From SUG2458 sp963651465 (GTDB taxonomy: Bacteria; Bacillota_I; Bacilli_A; RFN20; CAG-826): 64,000 nt of DNA. The stretch lies in NCBI GenBank assembly GCA_963651465.1, contig CAVJPS010000008.1, forward strand, positions 1 to 64,000, written 5' to 3'. The notes beneath the pieces are model-generated. The model did no database searches, was not told the DNA's origin, and saw only the letters and a list, made by a program, of their open reading frames with translations. Numbering within the stretch: the stretch's first letter is position 1; each line of letters starts with the position of its first letter. This document shows, one piece after another, positions 1-8,805 of the stretch. The position numbers and the translations under genes are program-made.

Positions 1-30
1 TATTTATATAAGAAAAATTTATATATTTTG

Positions 31-59
31 TTGACTATAATTCATAGTAATGGTATCAT
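31..59 (+). promoter_or_regulatory. Promoter of the rplU operon
   Basis: A -35 box TTGACT (31-36), a 17-base spacer and an extended -10 box TGGTATCAT (51-59) form a sigma-A type promoter. Transcription would start near 66, giving a leader of about 100 bases before rplU. Confidence 0.7.
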
Positions 60-65
60 ACTTGT

Positions 66-160
66 GTTGCAGCCTCACTAGCTACAACCGCTATGAGAAG
101 GTTTTAAAATCATTAGATTACCTTAAATGCGAGTCTCAGTGAAATTTTAATGAAATTAGG
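66..160 (+). ncRNA. Probable L21 leader (r-protein autoregulatory RNA)
   Basis: The leader between the promoter and the rplU ribosome binding site can form nested stems: TCACT (75-79) with AGTGA (138-142), GAG (95-97) with CTC (135-137), and AAGGT (98-102) with ACCTT (120-124). Firmicutes rplU operons often carry an L21 leader in this place, to which L21 is thought to bind to repress its own operon. The assignment rests on position and pairing; I could not run a covariance model. Confidence 0.5.
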
Positions 161-169
161 AGGTGCACT

Positions 170-478
170 ATGTACGCAATTATCGAAACTGGTGGAAAAC
201 AAGTTAAAGTCGAAGCTGGCCAAAAAATCTTTGTCGAAAAATTAGATGCTGAAGTTGGTTCAACATACACATTTGATAAAGTTTTATTAGTCGCTGACAA
301 AACAGCTAAAGTTGGAGCTCCATATGTTAAAGGTGCTACAGTTACTGCTAAAGTTGAAAAACAAGGTTTATCCCGCAAAATTCGTGTCTTCAAGTACAAA
401 GCAAAAGCTAACGAACGCAAAACACGCGGTCATCGTCAACCATATACTTGCTTAGTCATTGAAGCAATTAACGCTTAA
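170..478 (+). CDS. rplU: 50S ribosomal protein L21
   Basis: This 102-residue protein starts MYAIIETGGKQ and ends with the basic L21 signature containing KRKT-like and GHRQPYT stretches. L21 binds 23S rRNA in the large subunit. The length is normal for the family. AGGAGGTG just upstream sets the start. It opens the conserved rplU-prp-rpmA-obg block, with a candidate L21 autoregulatory leader in front. Confidence 0.97.
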   Translation: MYAIIETGGKQVKVEAGQKIFVEKLDAEVGSTYTFDKVLLVADKTAKVGAPYVKGATVTAKVEKQGLSRKIRVFKYKAKANERKTRGHRQPYTCLVIEAINA

Positions 479-487
479 TCATTTATT

Positions 488-793
488 ATGATACGTGTTA
501 AATACGCTGAAACAGATGGTAAAATTGTAAGTTTAGAAGTTAAAGGTCATGCTAATTCTACTACAATAGAAAATCATGATTTAGTATGTGCAGCAGTTAG
601 TGCTTGTACAACTGGGGCTTTAAATGCTTTACAAGATGTCAAATGTTTCGATATCAAAGTAGATTCTGGATTAGTAATAATTAAATCTATTAAAGATATC
701 ACAAATCATGATCAAATTGTCTTACAAACTTTGTTAATTCAATTACAAACGATTGAAGAAGACAATAAACAATTTATCAAAATTACTAAGTAA
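488..793 (+). CDS. prp: Ribosomal-processing cysteine protease Prp
   Basis: The 101-residue product belongs to the Prp (YsxB) family, which removes the N-terminal extension of ribosomal protein L27 in Firmicutes. The catalytic pair is visible: His in KGHAN (about residue 21) and Cys in DLVCAAVSA (about residue 33). The gene lies 9 bases after rplU and just before rpmA, the order expected for the protease and its substrate. I see no clear Shine-Dalgarno sequence, so translation may be coupled to rplU. Confidence 0.93.
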   Translation: MIRVKYAETDGKIVSLEVKGHANSTTIENHDLVCAAVSACTTGALNALQDVKCFDIKVDSGLVIIKSIKDITNHDQIVLQTLLIQLQTIEEDNKQFIKITK

Positions 794-822
794 ATATATT
801 AAAGAAAGGATGGCTCATCAAT

Positions 823-1113
823 ATGATGTTTAAATTAAATCTTCAACTCTTCGCATCTAAAAAGGGTGTTGGTTCTACAAAGAACGGTAGAGATTCTGAA
901 TCAAAACGTCTTGGCGCTAAAAAAGGTGATGGACAATTTGCTACTGCAGGTTCAATCATTTATCGTCAACGTGGTACAAAAATCTATCCAGGTGTAAACA
1001 CAAAACGTGGTGGAGATGATACAATCTTCGCAACAGTTACTGGTATCGTTAAATATGAACGCGTTGGTAAAGACAGAAAACGTGTTTCAGTATACCCTGT
1101 TGAAGCTAAGTAA
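823..1113 (+). CDS. rpmA: 50S ribosomal protein L27 with Prp-cleaved extension
   Basis: The 96-residue protein has the L27 core (SKKGVGSTKNGRDSESKRLG) after a short extension MMFKLNLQLFA. This resembles the LNLQFFA cleavage signal in staphylococcal and bacillary L27, with Leu in place of one Phe. Prp, encoded directly upstream, is expected to cut before the Ala so that mature L27 reaches the peptidyl-transferase centre. Two adjacent ATGs (823 and 826) could start it, preceded by AAAGGA at 805-810. Confidence 0.97.
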   Translation: MMFKLNLQLFASKKGVGSTKNGRDSESKRLGAKKGDGQFATAGSIIYRQRGTKIYPGVNTKRGGDDTIFATVTGIVKYERVGKDRKRVSVYPVEAK

Positions 1114-1130
1114 TTAGTTGAAATTATATA

Positions 1131-1157
1131 ACCATAGCATTGCTATGGTTTTTTTGT
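1131..1157 (+). terminator. Terminator after rpmA
   Basis: The inverted repeat ACCATAGCATTGCTATGGT is followed by a run of T. It separates the L21-L27 transcript from obg, which has its own promoter. Confidence 0.85.
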
Positions 1158-1185
1158 TGCCTATTTTAAAGTTTTTATATATAAT
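1157..1185 (+). promoter_or_regulatory. Promoter of obg
   Basis: TTGCCT (1157-1162), a 17-base spacer and a perfect TATAAT (1180-1185) form a sigma-A promoter just after the rpmA terminator. The predicted start point is near 1192, immediately before an 18-bp palindrome. Confidence 0.7.
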
Positions 1186-1194
1186 TAACACGTG

Positions 1195-1212
1195 ATTATA
1201 ACTAGTTATAAT
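1195..1212 (+). promoter_or_regulatory. Perfect 18-bp palindrome in the obg leader
   Basis: ATTATAACTAGTTATAAT is a perfect palindrome lying between the predicted transcription start and the obg ribosome binding site. It is flanked by CACG on the left and CGTG on the right, which extends the symmetry. It could be a repressor operator or a 5' RNA hairpin; the sequence alone does not decide. Confidence 0.5.
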
Positions 1213-1235
1213 TAGCGTGAAAGGAGTGTCTTATT

Positions 1236-2519
1236 ATGTTTATTGATCGTGCAAAAGTTGAAGTCCGTGCTGGTAAGGGCGGCGATGGTATGATTGCCTT
1301 TCACCGTGAAAAATACGTAGCTAAAGGTGGACCTTCGGGTGGCAATGGTGGCCGTGGAGGTTCTATTATTTTTAGAGCAACAAAAGGTGCATCTACTTTA
1401 ATTAATTTCCGTCACTCAAAAGTTATTGTTGCAAAAGATGGCGAAAAAGGTATGGGTAAAAATGCATATGGACGTGGAGCTAGCAATGTTTACGTTGATT
1501 TACCTATTGGTACAGTAGTATATGATGAAAAAGATCATTCATTTGTTTGTGATTTAAACGAAGACGGAAAAGAATTTGTTGTTGCTAAAGGTGGCCGTGG
1601 AGGAAGAGGTAATGCTTGTTTTAAAAGTGCAAAAAACCGTATTCCAAATATTGCCGAAAATGGTTTACCAGGAGAACGTAAAACTCTTATTTTAGAACTT
1701 AAATTATTAGCTGATGTTGGTTTTGTTGGTTTCCCATCTGTTGGTAAATCAACTTTACTTTCAATTATTAGTAATGCAACTCCTGAAATTGCTGATTATC
1801 CTTTTACAACTATTACACCAAATTTAGGTGTTGTTCGTTTAAAAGACGGTCGTTCATTTGTCGCAGCCGATTTACCTGGCTTAATTGAAGGTGCTCATGA
1901 AGGCAAAGGATTAGGTTTACAATTCTTACGTCATATTGAACGTTGCCGTGTATTAATTCATATTATTGATATGTCCGGCATAAGAGATCCATACGATGAT
2001 TATATTAAAATTAATAAAGAATTAGAAAATTATGGTTTTAATTTAATTAATCGTCCTACTATTATTGTTGGTTCTAAAATGGATGAAGATGGTGCGACAG
2101 AAAGACTTAAAGAATTCCAAGAAAAAGTTGGAAGTGATAAAAAAGTATTTGGTATTTGTGCTTTAACTCATGACGGTATTGAAAACGTATTAGTTGAAGC
2201 AATGAATTTACTTGAAGTTACACCAGTATTTCCTATGTATAACGAAGATAATGAAGTTGATGGCGTTAAAATTTATGAAGTTAAAGCTGAACAAGAAGAA
2301 GAATTTAAACTTCTTAATAAAGGAAATGGTAACTGGGTTATCACTGGTGACCGTGTTGAAAGAACTTATAATTTAATTAATATTTCTACTGATGAAGGTA
2401 TGTTAAGATTACTTGATTACTTACGTCGTATTGGTGTTGATGATGCTTTACGTGAAGCTGGTGCTAAAGACGGAGATACAGTTGTCTTGTGTGACTTTGA
2501 ATTTGAATATATTGAATAA
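1236..2519 (+). CDS. obg: Obg family GTPase (ribosome assembly)
   Basis: The 427-residue protein has the glycine-rich Obg fold (residues 1-158, many GGRGG-type turns), a G domain with GFPSVGKS (165-172), DLPG and a later SKMD motif, and a C-terminal OCT domain from about residue 350. Obg binds the 50S subunit late in assembly and links GTP/ppGpp status to growth. Length is typical for Bacilli. AAAGGAGTG precedes the ATG. It follows rpmA as in B. subtilis and E. coli but has its own promoter and terminator here. Confidence 0.97.
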   Translation: MFIDRAKVEVRAGKGGDGMIAFHREKYVAKGGPSGGNGGRGGSIIFRATKGASTLINFRHSKVIVAKDGEKGMGKNAYGRGASNVYVDLPIGTVVYDEKDHSFVCDLNEDGKEFVVAKGGRGGRGNACFKSAKNRIPNIAENGLPGERKTLILELKLLADVGFVGFPSVGKSTLLSIISNATPEIADYPFTTITPNLGVVRLKDGRSFVAADLPGLIEGAHEGKGLGLQFLRHIERCRVLIHIIDMSGIRDPYDDYIKINKELENYGFNLINRPTIIVGSKMDEDGATERLKEFQEKVGSDKKVFGICALTHDGIENVLVEAMNLLEVTPVFPMYNEDNEVDGVKIYEVKAEQEEEFKLLNKGNGNWVITGDRVERTYNLINISTDEGMLRLLDYLRRIGVDDALREAGAKDGDTVVLCDFEFEYIE

Positions 2520-2530
2520 AATCTTAAAAA

Positions 2531-2557
2531 GTAACGAAAAAATCGTTACTTTTTTTG
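2531..2557 (+). terminator. Terminator after obg
   Basis: GTAACGA and TCGTTAC arms around an A-rich loop are followed by seven T. Near-identical stems recur at 45388 and 62803. Confidence 0.85.
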
Positions 2558-2607
2558 TTTAGGAATAATTATTGTTTTAACGTAATTATATAATGAGGTG
2601 AATAATA

Positions 2608-3192
2608 ATGCTTTTTTATTTAAAAGGTTACGTTAAAAAAGACAATAATGATTATTTATTAGTAGAATCTAATGATATTGGGTATGAAATATTAAAAGCT
2701 ACTACTAAAAGATATGAAGAAAATGAATTAGATCAAATTACAATTTATGTATATGAAATATTAAAAGAAGATAGTCATATATTAATAGGCTTTAACAATA
2801 TACAAGAAAAAAATATGTTTCTTGAATTAATTAAAATTCCTGGAGTAGGAATTAAAATTGGAGCAAGTATTTTAAAAAATATTCCTCTTAATATATTAAA
2901 TTCTTGTATTTTAAATAGTGATTACAGTTTGTTATGTTCTTTACCTTTAATAGGTCATAAACTTGCAGAACAAATAATATTACATCTTAAAGATAAAATA
3001 AAATCTAATAATGTAAATAATGATGAAAAAATATATTTAAAAATGATTGAAGTTAGTAAAACATTACGTCAATTTGGCTATAAAAATAAAGATTTCAATC
3101 CTATACTAATGAATTATAAAAACTATTCATTAGAAACTGGTGAAATTATAAAAGATGTAATAAAGGAATTATCAGTAATGTATGAGAATTAA
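2608..3192 (+). CDS. ruvA: Holliday junction branch migration protein RuvA
   Basis: The 194-residue protein begins MLFYLKGYV, the RuvA OB-fold start. It has two helix-hairpin-helix motifs (IPGVGIKIGA about 77-86 and LPLIGHKLAEQ about 112-122) and a short C-terminal domain that would contact RuvB. RuvA tetramers clamp Holliday junctions and load RuvB. Ribosome binding site TGAGGTGA precedes the ATG. It overlaps ruvB by 11 bases, which implies translational coupling. The sequence is Asn- and Lys-rich and divergent, but the order is diagnostic. Confidence 0.95.
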   Translation: MLFYLKGYVKKDNNDYLLVESNDIGYEILKATTKRYEENELDQITIYVYEILKEDSHILIGFNNIQEKNMFLELIKIPGVGIKIGASILKNIPLNILNSCILNSDYSLLCSLPLIGHKLAEQIILHLKDKIKSNNVNNDEKIYLKMIEVSKTLRQFGYKNKDFNPILMNYKNYSLETGEIIKDVIKELSVMYEN

Positions 3193-4153
3193 CGATAATG
3201 CACTAAGACCATTAACATTAGATGATTTTATAGGGCAAGATAATTTAAAAGCAAAACTTAATATTTATATTAAAGGAGCAAAAAAACGTAATGAATGTTT
3301 AGATCATATACTATTTTATGGTCCTTCTGGACTAGGTAAAACAACTTTAAGTAATATAATAGCAAATGAAATGAATGCATCTATTAAAATACTTATAGGA
3401 TCAACTATTGAAAAACCTTGTGAAATAATAAGTGCACTACTTAATCTTAATAACGGAGATATCTTATTTATTGATGAAATCCATCGTTTACCATTAAATA
3501 TTCAAGAAATATTATATAGCGCAATGGAAGATTATTATATTGAAGTTATTAATTATGATTCTAACAATAATGCAAAACCTATTCATATAGATTTACCACC
3601 TTTTACATTAATTGGTGCTACTACTAAATTAGGTTTACTAAGTGAACCATTACGAAATAGATTTGCGATACTAGAACATCTTGACTATTATAATTACAGT
3701 GATACGTGTAAAATAATTAAAAGGCTTTCTAATCTTTACAGAGTAAAGATTGATCATATAACAATTGATAATATTGCATTAAGAACAAGAGGTATTCCTC
3801 GTATTATAGGTAATATATTTAAAAGAATTAGAGATTACGTAACAAGTTTAAACAAAGACGAAATAACTGAAACAGATGTTAACTATTTTTGTAAATTATT
3901 AAAAATTGATAAAAAAGGGTTAAATGATTTAGATTATCAAATTCTTTCAAAAATGTATCAAAATTTTAACAATAAACCAGTAGGCTTTGAAACACTTGCG
4001 TTAATTTTAAACGAAGATTTAAAAACCTTAGAAAGCTTTAATGAACCTTATTTATTAAGAATTGGATTTATTGAAAGGACTAAACAAGGTAGAGTACTTA
4101 CGTTAAATGGTAAGTTATACATAGAAAAATATATATTAAATCATAAAAAATAA
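3182..4153 (+). CDS. ruvB: Holliday junction helicase motor RuvB
   Basis: This 323-residue AAA+ ATPase has Walker A GPSGLGKTT (47-55), Walker B DEIH (98-101), the sensor stretch GATTKLG and the arginine-finger region PLRNRF, followed by a C-terminal winged helix. With RuvA it drives branch migration. AAAGGA at 3163-3168 lies inside ruvA, and the start overlaps the ruvA end by 11 bases. Slightly shorter than the usual 330-340 residues, with no missing motif. Confidence 0.97.
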   Translation: MRINDNALRPLTLDDFIGQDNLKAKLNIYIKGAKKRNECLDHILFYGPSGLGKTTLSNIIANEMNASIKILIGSTIEKPCEIISALLNLNNGDILFIDEIHRLPLNIQEILYSAMEDYYIEVINYDSNNNAKPIHIDLPPFTLIGATTKLGLLSEPLRNRFAILEHLDYYNYSDTCKIIKRLSNLYRVKIDHITIDNIALRTRGIPRIIGNIFKRIRDYVTSLNKDEITETDVNYFCKLLKIDKKGLNDLDYQILSKMYQNFNNKPVGFETLALILNEDLKTLESFNEPYLLRIGFIERTKQGRVLTLNGKLYIEKYILNHKK

Positions 4154-4174
4154 CGATTTTATCGTTGTTTTTTT
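4152..4174 (+). terminator. Terminator after ruvB
   Basis: AACGAT and ATCGTT arms with a TTTT loop, followed by a T run. The stem overlaps the ruvB stop codon. Confidence 0.75.
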
Positions 4175-4443
4175 AATGTTTTATTTTTCAATATTTTTTT
4201 TGACTTTTTGTTAATTGATTTTTAAATCAAAATAAATAGATTAAACACTTTTTAAAAACTATTGAATTTAAGACGAAAAAAGAAAGTTTTTGCACTAAAA
4301 ATGAGGATTATTTCTTGATATTAATCTGTTAAAATGTTAAATTATTTAAGCAATGTATATTTTATGACCACATCATAAATGATGTACATGATGAAAACTT
4401 TTATGGTTTCATTAACTTTTTATTCTATTTGGAGGGATATAAT
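4175..4443 (+). promoter_or_regulatory. Leader region of secDF with small hairpins
   Basis: This AT-rich gap holds no gene. A plausible extended -10 (TGTTAAAAT, 4327-4335) or a TTGATA box at 4315-4320 could start the secDF transcript. Three small dyads are visible: TTGATTT/AAATCAA (4215-4230), CATCAT/ATGATG (4371-4384) and ATGAAA/TTTCAT (4391-4412). The last two lie in the likely untranslated leader and could be structured RNA. No known riboswitch was recognised. Confidence 0.35.
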
Positions 4444-7002
4444 ATGCGCCGTCGTTTATTTGCATTTATATTAATGTCATTTACAGCATTTACAGGAATT
4501 TGTGCGGGCTTTGTTAAAGTTAGTCGTAATGTAAATCCTGGTTTAGAATTAACAGGGGGCAAAACTTTTGTCTACGAAGTTACTGACGAAGACAATGGTA
4601 GTAATGTTGATTTAAATGAAGCTGCTAAAGAAATGCAACGCCGTTTGGAAATGGCAGAAATTACTTATTATGAAATCGAAACTGAAGGAACTGATCAAAT
4701 TCGTGTTTCATTAGCTGGTGATTCATCAACTTTATCACACGCAAAGAAATTATTAAGTTACAATGCTGACTTTACAATTGCTACAACTGATGATGAAGTC
4801 AACTACACATACGATGAATTCTTTGATTCAAGTTCAAAAGCTACAATTGAATATATTAACCAATATCCAATTGTTGTCTTCCCAATTATCGATGAAACTA
4901 AGGTTAAATTATTGTGTGAGCACGCTCAAACATTAGGTGAATCACAAAATACTGAGGAAGAAGAAAGTAGTGACGCTAACGAAACACTTAAATACATTAT
5001 TCTTTGGGCAGACCGTGAAGAAGGAGACGACTATGCGAACGCTCAAGATGAAAACTATGAAGGCTATGAAGATATTCGTGAAAAAGTATTCTTAACATTC
5101 CCTTCAACAGTTGATGATTTATGGTATGACGATGATCACGAAGCTATTGCTAAAACAGTTAGTTATACTGATGATGAAGGTAATGAATCTGAAAACCCAA
5201 CTAGTGCTGAAGTAAAAGAAGCATGTCAACAAGCAAAATATGTTTGTGATTACTTCAATGCTGGTAAATTAGATTACGATGTTACATTCAAATATGACGT
5301 ATCAATTGATGCTAGCGATAGTGAAATTATTACTTACGGTGCTCGTAATATTCAATTAAATTGGTTAAATGGAATTGTTATTGCTACATTTGTTAGTGTT
5401 ATTTTAGTAGCACTTTGGATGGTTAGCTTCTATAAATTAGGTTCAATTATTAGTGGATTGACAGTATCAGGTTCATTAGTTGCTACTTTAGCATTGTATA
5501 ATGCTATTGGAATTGAATTTGGTGCTGGTGCATTAATTGGTTTACTAATTGTTGCCGTACTTGGTTTATTTACTAATATTCTTATTTTTGAAAAAGTTAA
5601 GAATGAATTATATAAAGGTCGTACATTTAAGAAAGCATATACTGAAGGACAAAAAGCTGCTTCATTTATTGTTGTTGATGCTTCAGTAGTTGCATTTATT
5701 GCTTCATTCTTGTGTTATTTTATTGGTGGACGTATTGTTCAAGAAGTAGGAGCAATGGTCTCATTAGGTTCAATTATTAATATTATTATTGTCTGGCTTG
5801 GTAATAAATTATTATTATGGCCATTATGTAATGATTCAACATTACAAGATAAAAAACGTATCTTAGGCGTCAATGAAAAACTTGTACCTGATACTCTTAA
5901 AGAAGAAAAACAAACTTTCTTCGGTAACTTTGCTGAAAAACGTCCAACTAAAGCAAAAATTGTTGTTGGTTCTATAAGTGGTGCTATTGTCTTAGCTGGT
6001 GCAATATTGGCAACAGTACTTGGCGTAACAAGTGGTAAAGAAATTTTCAATTACGGTTCAACTTACGATTCTTATTATCGTGTTCAAGTTCAAGTCGTTG
6101 AAACAAGTAATCTTGCAAGTTCTGAAGATTTAAAAACTCAATTAAAAAATATGGGTTATAAAATTGAAGATCTTAAATACGATGAAGAAGTTAACGAAGA
6201 CGATGAAAACGTTATTGATCACTTCTACACAATTCAAGTTAAACTTCCAAGTGAAGAAGAACACGTAGAAATGTATACTGACTATCTTGGTACTGTATAT
6301 ACTATGGGTGATGATTTATTTATGGATACACTTGAAAGTAATACAGCAACAAAATTACAAACAATTGATAGTGAAGCTATCATCAAAGTAACAGAAGTTA
6401 CTCAATATCAACATAACATTAAAGTTTGGTATGCAGGTATTGCTGTTGCTAGTGGTATTATCTTAGCAGCAATTTATATCTTTATTAGATATGGTTTTGC
6501 TAAAGGTGTTGCTGCAATGGTAACATCATTACTATCATCATTAGTTACACTTTCATTATTTGTAATTACAAGAATTACATTTACAGATGTTGCAGTTGTT
6601 GCATTATTTGCTGTTGCAACTGTTGCATTACTTGCTTCTTTATTCATTTTCAACCGTGATAAGGAATTAGCACTTGAAAATAAAGATTTAGATAAGAAAG
6701 AAACAATGGAACGTGCTGTTGCTCAATCAATGGGACCAATTCTTGTATTAAGTCTTGTTTCATTCTTTGTAGGATTCATGTTCTTAGGATTTGGACCTGA
6801 AGTATATGGCGTCTTATCTTTCACATTTGGTATTGGTTCATTAATTGCTGGATTATTAGTCCTTGTATTAGTAGGTCCTATCTATCAAGCAATTAGAAAG
6901 AATAATAATTACGTTCGCAAAACACGTAAACATAAAAAAGTTGAACCAGTTGAAAAATCAGCTGAACCAGAAGAAGCAATCTTCATTGGAATTAATGATT
7001 AA
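4444..7002 (+). CDS. secDF: Protein-export membrane protein SecDF (fused SecD-SecF)
   Basis: The 852-residue product is one chain holding both halves of SecDF, the proton-driven accessory motor of Sec translocation. Signs are the N-terminal membrane segment MRRRLFAFILMSFTAF, the SecD motif GLELTGG (normally GLDLxGG), two large acidic extracellular regions (about 40-300 and 540-660), and two clusters of membrane helices (about 310-470 and 670-820). It is longer than the B. subtilis fusion, mostly in the Asp/Glu-rich loops. I place the start at ATG 4444; an in-frame TTG at 4429 lies within the Shine-Dalgarno region TTTGGAGGG. Confidence 0.95.
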   Translation: MRRRLFAFILMSFTAFTGICAGFVKVSRNVNPGLELTGGKTFVYEVTDEDNGSNVDLNEAAKEMQRRLEMAEITYYEIETEGTDQIRVSLAGDSSTLSHAKKLLSYNADFTIATTDDEVNYTYDEFFDSSSKATIEYINQYPIVVFPIIDETKVKLLCEHAQTLGESQNTEEEESSDANETLKYIILWADREEGDDYANAQDENYEGYEDIREKVFLTFPSTVDDLWYDDDHEAIAKTVSYTDDEGNESENPTSAEVKEACQQAKYVCDYFNAGKLDYDVTFKYDVSIDASDSEIITYGARNIQLNWLNGIVIATFVSVILVALWMVSFYKLGSIISGLTVSGSLVATLALYNAIGIEFGAGALIGLLIVAVLGLFTNILIFEKVKNELYKGRTFKKAYTEGQKAASFIVVDASVVAFIASFLCYFIGGRIVQEVGAMVSLGSIINIIIVWLGNKLLLWPLCNDSTLQDKKRILGVNEKLVPDTLKEEKQTFFGNFAEKRPTKAKIVVGSISGAIVLAGAILATVLGVTSGKEIFNYGSTYDSYYRVQVQVVETSNLASSEDLKTQLKNMGYKIEDLKYDEEVNEDDENVIDHFYTIQVKLPSEEEHVEMYTDYLGTVYTMGDDLFMDTLESNTATKLQTIDSEAIIKVTEVTQYQHNIKVWYAGIAVASGIILAAIYIFIRYGFAKGVAAMVTSLLSSLVTLSLFVITRITFTDVAVVALFAVATVALLASLFIFNRDKELALENKDLDKKETMERAVAQSMGPILVLSLVSFFVGFMFLGFGPEVYGVLSFTFGIGSLIAGLLVLVLVGPIYQAIRKNNNYVRKTRKHKKVEPVEKSAEPEEAIFIGIND

Positions 7003-7010
7003 TATTTATA

Positions 7011-7036
7011 AAGACGGTTTAAAACCGTCTTTTATT
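7011..7036 (+). terminator. Terminator after secDF
   Basis: AAGACGGTTT and AAACCGTCTT arms followed by a T-rich tract. Confidence 0.85.
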
Positions 7037-7098
7037 TTTTATATTTTATTTCCAATTATTTCTTTTATCGTTTATCATTTAAATTGAAGGTGTTAAAA

Positions 7099-8664
7099 AT
7101 GAAATTTTTAGATAAATTATTAAAACATTTTGAATTAAGTGAAGAAGAATATAATAAAATGATTCGTCCTTTATGTGACGAAGATTTACCTTCTTACACT
7201 AAATTTAATGGAGTAGAATCTATTATTGGACGTTTAGAAAAAGCTATAGCTAATAAAGAAAAAGTTATTATATATGGTGATTATGATTGTGACGGTATTA
7301 TGTCAGTATCAATATTAGTTAAAGCATTTGCAATGGTAGATTTTGATGTTAAATATTATATTCCATCTAGATATAAAGACGGATATGGCTTAAATGTTAA
7401 AAATGTTGAAGCTATAGCTGCTAAAGGATATTCTTTAATAATTACTGTTGATAATGGAATAAGTGCTTTAGAAGCTGTTAAAAGAGCTAAAGAGTTAGGA
7501 ATAGACGTTATAGTAACAGATCATCATGAACAAATATTAGAAGAATTGCCAGATACTCCTTATATAATGCATCCTATTATATCTAATTATGGAGAAGTAT
7601 ATTGTTGTGGCGCTTATGTTGCTTATATGCTTGCAACAGCTATTTTAGGAAGACATGATCCATATTTATTAAGTTTAAGTAGTTTAGCTACGATTAGTGA
7701 TATGATGCCTTTAAAAGAATATAATCGTGATGTAGTTCGTTTAGGAATGGAATACATTAATAAATATCGTTTTATTCCAATTATGAACTTAGTATCAAAT
7801 AAAGAAACAGTGGTTGATGAAAATACTGTTGGATTAGAAATTGCTCCTAAGATTAATTCGGTTGGTAGAATGAAAGAAGATATCATTTCAATGCAACGTA
7901 TAGTCCGTTATTTTGTTACTAATAATAGTGAAGACTTAGAAGAATTACGTTGCTTTATTGAAGAAACTAATAACAATAGAAAAGAAACTATTAAAAATGC
8001 TATTAATAATCTTACATATAATAAGGATGAAAGTAGTATTATATTAGTTACAAATGAAAAAGAAGGATTAATAGGTCTTATTGCCAATAAACTTATGAAC
8101 GATAATAATAAACCTGCTATTTGTTTCTGTGAATCAATTGAGGATAGTAATATATTAAAAGGTAGCGCTAGATCTAAAGATGGATTTAGTATTTCTGATA
8201 CTTTCTCTAAATTAGGTAATTTATTGTTAAATTATGGGGGACATAACTTAGCAGGAGGATTATCTATATCAAAAGATAATTTACCTTTATTTAAAGAAGA
8301 ATTTAATAAAATAGCATTAAATAATCCATTTATTAAAAAGAAAGAAAATACTATAAAAATTGATTTATATGATATTTCAAAAGATAATTATGAAATATAT
8401 AAATCATTTAAACCTTTTGGAATGGGATTTGAAAAACCATCTTTTAAAATTGATGATATTCAAGTTTCTTCATTAAGTTATACTGCTACAGGAGAACATA
8501 TTAGTACTAAATTAACTAACAATACTAAATTATTAGGATTTAATTTTAATAAAAATGAATTAGATAAATACACTAAAATAAATATTATTGGTAATTTAGA
8601 AAGTAATATTTTTCGTAAAAGTGAGACAATAGTCTTTAAAATTTTCGAAATCGAAACGAAATAA
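7099..8664 (+). CDS. recJ: RecJ-type single-stranded-DNA exonuclease (short form)
   Basis: The 521-residue DHH/DHHA1 phosphoesterase shows DYDCDG (about residues 61-66), the DHH motif in VTDHHEQ (about 145) and the DHHA1 motif GGHNLAGG (about 377-384). RecJ degrades single-stranded DNA 5' to 3' in recombination and base-excision repair. At 521 residues it lacks the extra C-terminal region of the about 780-residue B. subtilis protein. ATG 7099 is chosen because GAAGGTG directly precedes it; the upstream in-frame TTG at 7084 is inside that site. Confidence 0.88.
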   Translation: MKFLDKLLKHFELSEEEYNKMIRPLCDEDLPSYTKFNGVESIIGRLEKAIANKEKVIIYGDYDCDGIMSVSILVKAFAMVDFDVKYYIPSRYKDGYGLNVKNVEAIAAKGYSLIITVDNGISALEAVKRAKELGIDVIVTDHHEQILEELPDTPYIMHPIISNYGEVYCCGAYVAYMLATAILGRHDPYLLSLSSLATISDMMPLKEYNRDVVRLGMEYINKYRFIPIMNLVSNKETVVDENTVGLEIAPKINSVGRMKEDIISMQRIVRYFVTNNSEDLEELRCFIEETNNNRKETIKNAINNLTYNKDESSIILVTNEKEGLIGLIANKLMNDNNKPAICFCESIEDSNILKGSARSKDGFSISDTFSKLGNLLLNYGGHNLAGGLSISKDNLPLFKEEFNKIALNNPFIKKKENTIKIDLYDISKDNYEIYKSFKPFGMGFEKPSFKIDDIQVSSLSYTATGEHISTKLTNNTKLLGFNFNKNELDKYTKINIIGNLESNIFRKSETIVFKIFEIETK

Positions 8665-8717
8665 TTGCATTTTATTTATATAATGGGAATTTCATTAATA
8701 AATATTAAAAGACTAAT

Positions 8718-8731
8718 TGTAAACGTTTTCA
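8718..8731 (+). promoter_or_regulatory. cre-like box (CcpA/LacI-family operator)
   Basis: TGTAAACGTTTTCA fits the catabolite-response-element consensus TGWAANCGNTNWCA at every position. Its centre is about 50 bases before the predicted start of the next transcript, just upstream of the -35 box, where CcpA acts as an activator in some Bacillus promoters. The regulator itself is not in this window. Confidence 0.6.
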
Positions 8732-8738
8732 AAAAATC

Positions 8739-8767
8739 TTTACTTTTAGGTAATCATTAGGTAAAAT
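8739..8767 (+). promoter_or_regulatory. Promoter of the Ig-like lipoprotein gene
   Basis: TTTACT (8739-8744), a 17-base spacer and TAAAAT (8762-8767) form a good sigma-A promoter directly downstream of the cre-like box. Confidence 0.65.
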
Positions 8768-8805
8768 TTAATTGTAGTAGAAAAAGGAGGAATAATTATT
8801 CATTT

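Noticed and set aside
4429..4443. TTG start for SecDF at 4429
   Set aside because: The codon is part of the TTTGGAGGG ribosome binding site; ATG 4444 gives a normal membrane-segment start.
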